DNA from: Eledone cirrhosa
Lineage: Eukaryota; Mollusca; Cephalopoda; Octopoda; Eledonidae
Direction: 5' to 3'
Assembly (NCBI GenBank): GCA_964016885.1
Contig: OZ024743.1
Span: forward strand, 125,340,112 to 125,404,111
Length of the DNA stretch: 64,000 nucleotides
Shown: piece by piece, positions 62,916 to 64,000 of the stretch
How positions within the stretch are numbered: the first letter of the stretch is position 1
How the letters are laid out: every line of letters starts with the position of its first letter
The notes under the pieces: model-generated
The model's database searches: none
What the model was told of the DNA's origin: nothing
Seen by the model: the letters and a program-made list of their open reading frames with translations, nothing else
Translations under genes and position numbers: made by a program

Positions 62916-62996
62916 CGATCTTCGTATATCTTTCTTGCTGAGATCCACTAATTTTTTGTTCATATTCCATTCAGTTTCACACTCAAGAATTGCTTT
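62916..62996 (-). CDS. CWF19L2: CWF19L2 upstream coding exon
   Basis: An 81-nt exon, 27 codons, phase 0. Acceptor tttttcattgcAG, donor AGATCG|GTAATT. Translation [20 protein letters not shown] followed by K-K-D-I-R-R-S, matching the family stretch with E-W-x-M-N-K-K-L that precedes the x-P-K-G start of the next exon. The 8.9-kb intron downstream holds most of the window's transposons. Further upstream exons were looked for up to 64000 and not seen, so the gene continues outside the window. Confidence 0.92.
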
Positions 62997-63139
62997 CTGC
63001 AATGAAAAAAGAAAAAAAAAAACAGAAATTAACAATCATTGTTTAACGTTCAATTTTTCCTTCTAGTAATGATTGGATAGGTCGTCACTGGCTAAATTAG
63101 TAGTTCATCAGTGATACTGACCTCTCAGATAACCTGAGG

Positions 63140-63340
63140 GGCCATATCTTACTTACATTCCTGCACGCAACAGAGTGCACTGGGTGCAGTTTATCATGGC
63201 AATGACACTAATGAAGTTGTCATATCTTTGACACAACTGAAGAGTCCTTCTGACCCTTTACTTGGAAAGTGTTGTATGATTAAATGACCTTCCTAACACC
63301 AACTCCTTTACAGGGTGTACTGGGTACCTTTATCATGTAA
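63140..63340 (-). mobile_element. diverged SINE, 3' part, inverted
   Basis: The complement shows gtacccagtacaccctgtaaaggagttggtgttaggaaggtc in pieces matching the SINE body seen in the array (cacccagcactcactgtaa, ggtgttagcaaggg). Part of the body appears twice. Confidence 0.55.
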
Positions 63341-63590
63341 ATCACCAACACTAAGAAGGTTGTCATTTGAATATATCCATGTATGAAATATTTTACTTAT
63401 TTATCTTTTTGTTTTATATATTTCATATATCAATGTCTGAACAATAACATCATTAGTTACAGGTGTGCAATGGTTCAATCACTGGTACCCTGACATTTCT
63501 GGTAATGACAGTCACCAGGGAACATATGTAACTCTGTGTATTTCATTTGGATACAAATTGTTTATCCTCACTTTATTTAGTCATCTGGTG
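63340..63590. other. intron sequence without recognised features
   Basis: AT-rich; nothing assigned. Confidence 0.4.
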
Positions 63591-63593
63591 TTT

Positions 63594-63720
63594 AACCCTT
63601 TTGTTACCACTGCTAAGAATTTTTGAATAATTTTGAGAGGTTTAGTAATATAACTAACTTTCTCATTATTAAGGTGGTGTTTGGAGCATAATTTAACAAA
63701 GATTCTTACATAAAATTATG
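63594..63720. repeat. dispersed cephalopod repeat
   Basis: Begins ttaacccttttgttaccac, a repeat start I recognise as common in octopus non-coding DNA. Confidence 0.5.
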
Positions 63721-63753
63721 ATGGAAGATTTTTAGCGCTCTACCTGGCAGTTG

Positions 63754-64000
63754 TTGGTCTGGAAAAAGCCTTCGACAGAGTGCCCCGTGCTATAATCTGG
63801 TGGGCTCTTAGAAAACTAGGAGTAGAGGAGTGGCTTGTGAAGGCTGTACAAGCAATGTATAGAGGAGCAGTCAGCAAAGTTAGGGTTAACAACGACTATA
63901 GCGAGGATTTAGTATACAGGTTGGTGTCCATCAGGGCTCTGTTCTTAGCCCTCTCCTGTTTATTATCGTATTGCAGACTATAACAGAGGAGTTTAAGACC
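63754..64000 (+). pseudogene. LINE reverse-transcriptase fragment, runs off the window
   Basis: V-G-L-E-K-A-F-D-R-V-P (motif A), W-W-A-L-R-K-L-G-V-E-E-W-L, A-V-Q-A-M-Y-R-G-A, then after a frameshift near 63918 V-G-V-H-Q-G-S-V-L-S-P-L-L-F (motif B). Inactive by frameshift as far as visible. Confidence 0.85.

Overview
The window looks like cephalopod DNA, most likely an octopus. It is AT-rich intronic and intergenic sequence full of tRNA-derived SINEs of cephalopod type, LINE fragments with a PHD-like tail, Tc1/mariner elements, a Helitron remnant and long microsatellites. The only host gene I can support is the 3' end of a homologue of the splicing factor CWF19L2, on the minus strand. Three of its exons are visible (62916-62996, 53926-54027, 49762-49923). 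They join in phase 0 into the last 114 residues of the protein, which are the CwfJ C-terminal domain 2.

The main feature is a 49-kb direct tandem array (about 1522-50593): 17 full monomers of 2795-2889 bp plus a partial monomer at each end. Each monomer carries one complete copy of the terminal coding exon of CWF19L2 with acceptor, stop codon and 3' UTR, a tRNA-derived SINE, an older SINE relic, an internal minisatellite, a poly-C run, an A/TA tract and a long foldback inside the 3' UTR. All 17 exon copies are open. They encode only three protein versions (consensus; Pro to Thr in copies 1, 2, 11; Lys to Gln in copies 9, 10). Copy 17 is the first that a transcript coming from the rest of the gene would meet, and it is the presumed ancestral terminal exon. 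The array looks like a terminal exon turned into a macrosatellite.

Layout: 1-1521, left flank with a Helitron helicase remnant and a LINE RT fragment cut by the array edge. 1522-50593, the exon array. 50594-53925, the intron between the array and the penultimate exon, with LINE and SINE relics. 53926-54027, penultimate exon. 54028-62915, an 8.9-kb intron holding a 957-bp foldback element with perfect 213-bp arms and a nested hAT-type MITE, LINE and SINE remnants, an ORF with basic repeats, a decayed mariner and an intact DD37D mariner-like transposon. 62916-62996, an upstream exon. 62997-64000, intron with SINE, dispersed-repeat and LINE sequence running off the window.

Exon and family identifications rest on my reading of translations and remembered family motifs. 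No search was run and no identity percentages were computed. Monomer lengths and tract lengths were counted by hand from the sequence.
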